Source of the DNA: Syntrophaceae bacterium UBA4778
GTDB taxonomy: Bacteria > Desulfobacterota > Syntrophia > Syntrophales > UBA4778
Direction of reading: 5' to 3'
Assembly: GCA_002403175.1 (NCBI GenBank)
Contig: DHHG01000005.1
Location: forward strand, 1-15,350
DNA: 15,350 nucleotides
Shown: piece by piece, positions 15,282-15,350 of the stretch
Layout of the letters: the number at the start of each line of letters is the position of its first letter
Position numbering within the stretch: position 1 is the first letter of the stretch
Translations under genes and position numbers: made by a program
Notes under the pieces: model-generated
What the model was told of the DNA's origin: nothing
What the model saw: only the letters and a program-made list of their open reading frames with translations
Databases searched by the model: none

Positions 15282-15350
15282 GGCTCCTCCCTTATCATTG
15301 TTCCCGTATATTCCGGGGCTGGTTATTAGAATTATTCCATTCTGGCCTTT

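Overview
The window looks like chromosomal DNA from a Gram-negative bacterium of middling GC content. A syntrophic or sulfate-reducing deltaproteobacterial (Desulfobacterota) lineage is my best guess. That rests on general resemblance only: two Amt/PII pairs around glnD, sigma-54 promoters, envelope lipoproteins and a lone Hcp protein. No rRNA, tRNA or CRISPR array was seen.

Layout. Positions 2-1138 hold the 3' part of an M16 (insulinase-like) peptidase gene that enters from the left edge. It is followed by a small secreted protein with an InlB-like repeat (1183-1587) and an Hcp-family protein that carries a Sec signal peptide (1782-2339), closed by a good intrinsic terminator. After about 590 bases without a convincing gene comes a complete heme catalase on the minus strand (2930-4384). 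It appears more GC-rich than its surroundings and lies next to a badly deleted IS3-family element (about 4740-5290). A membrane-anchored DUF748/AsmA-like protein follows (5425-6996), then about 500 bases of AT-rich regulatory DNA.

The core is a nitrogen-control cluster at 7466-13354. A textbook sigma-54 promoter drives amtB1-glnK1 on the plus strand. A convergent minus-strand operon reads amtB2-glnB2-glnD and also has a sigma-54-like promoter. Two ammonium channels and two PII proteins therefore flank one PII uridylyltransferase/uridylyl-removing enzyme. The two PII proteins differ at the modification site: PII-2 has Tyr51, while PII-1 has Glu51 and so should not be a uridylylation target of the neighbouring GlnD. 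This is the most interesting feature of the window.

To the right of amtB2 is a divergent gene for a short DapB-like Rossmann protein that lacks the catalytic half of dihydrodipicolinate reductase. The intergenic region between them holds a cluster of overlapping palindromes. A 114-base imperfect inverted-repeat element follows the DapB-like gene. The window closes with a two-gene minus-strand envelope unit: a YqjD/DUF883-like membrane protein and a glycine-zipper lipoprotein.
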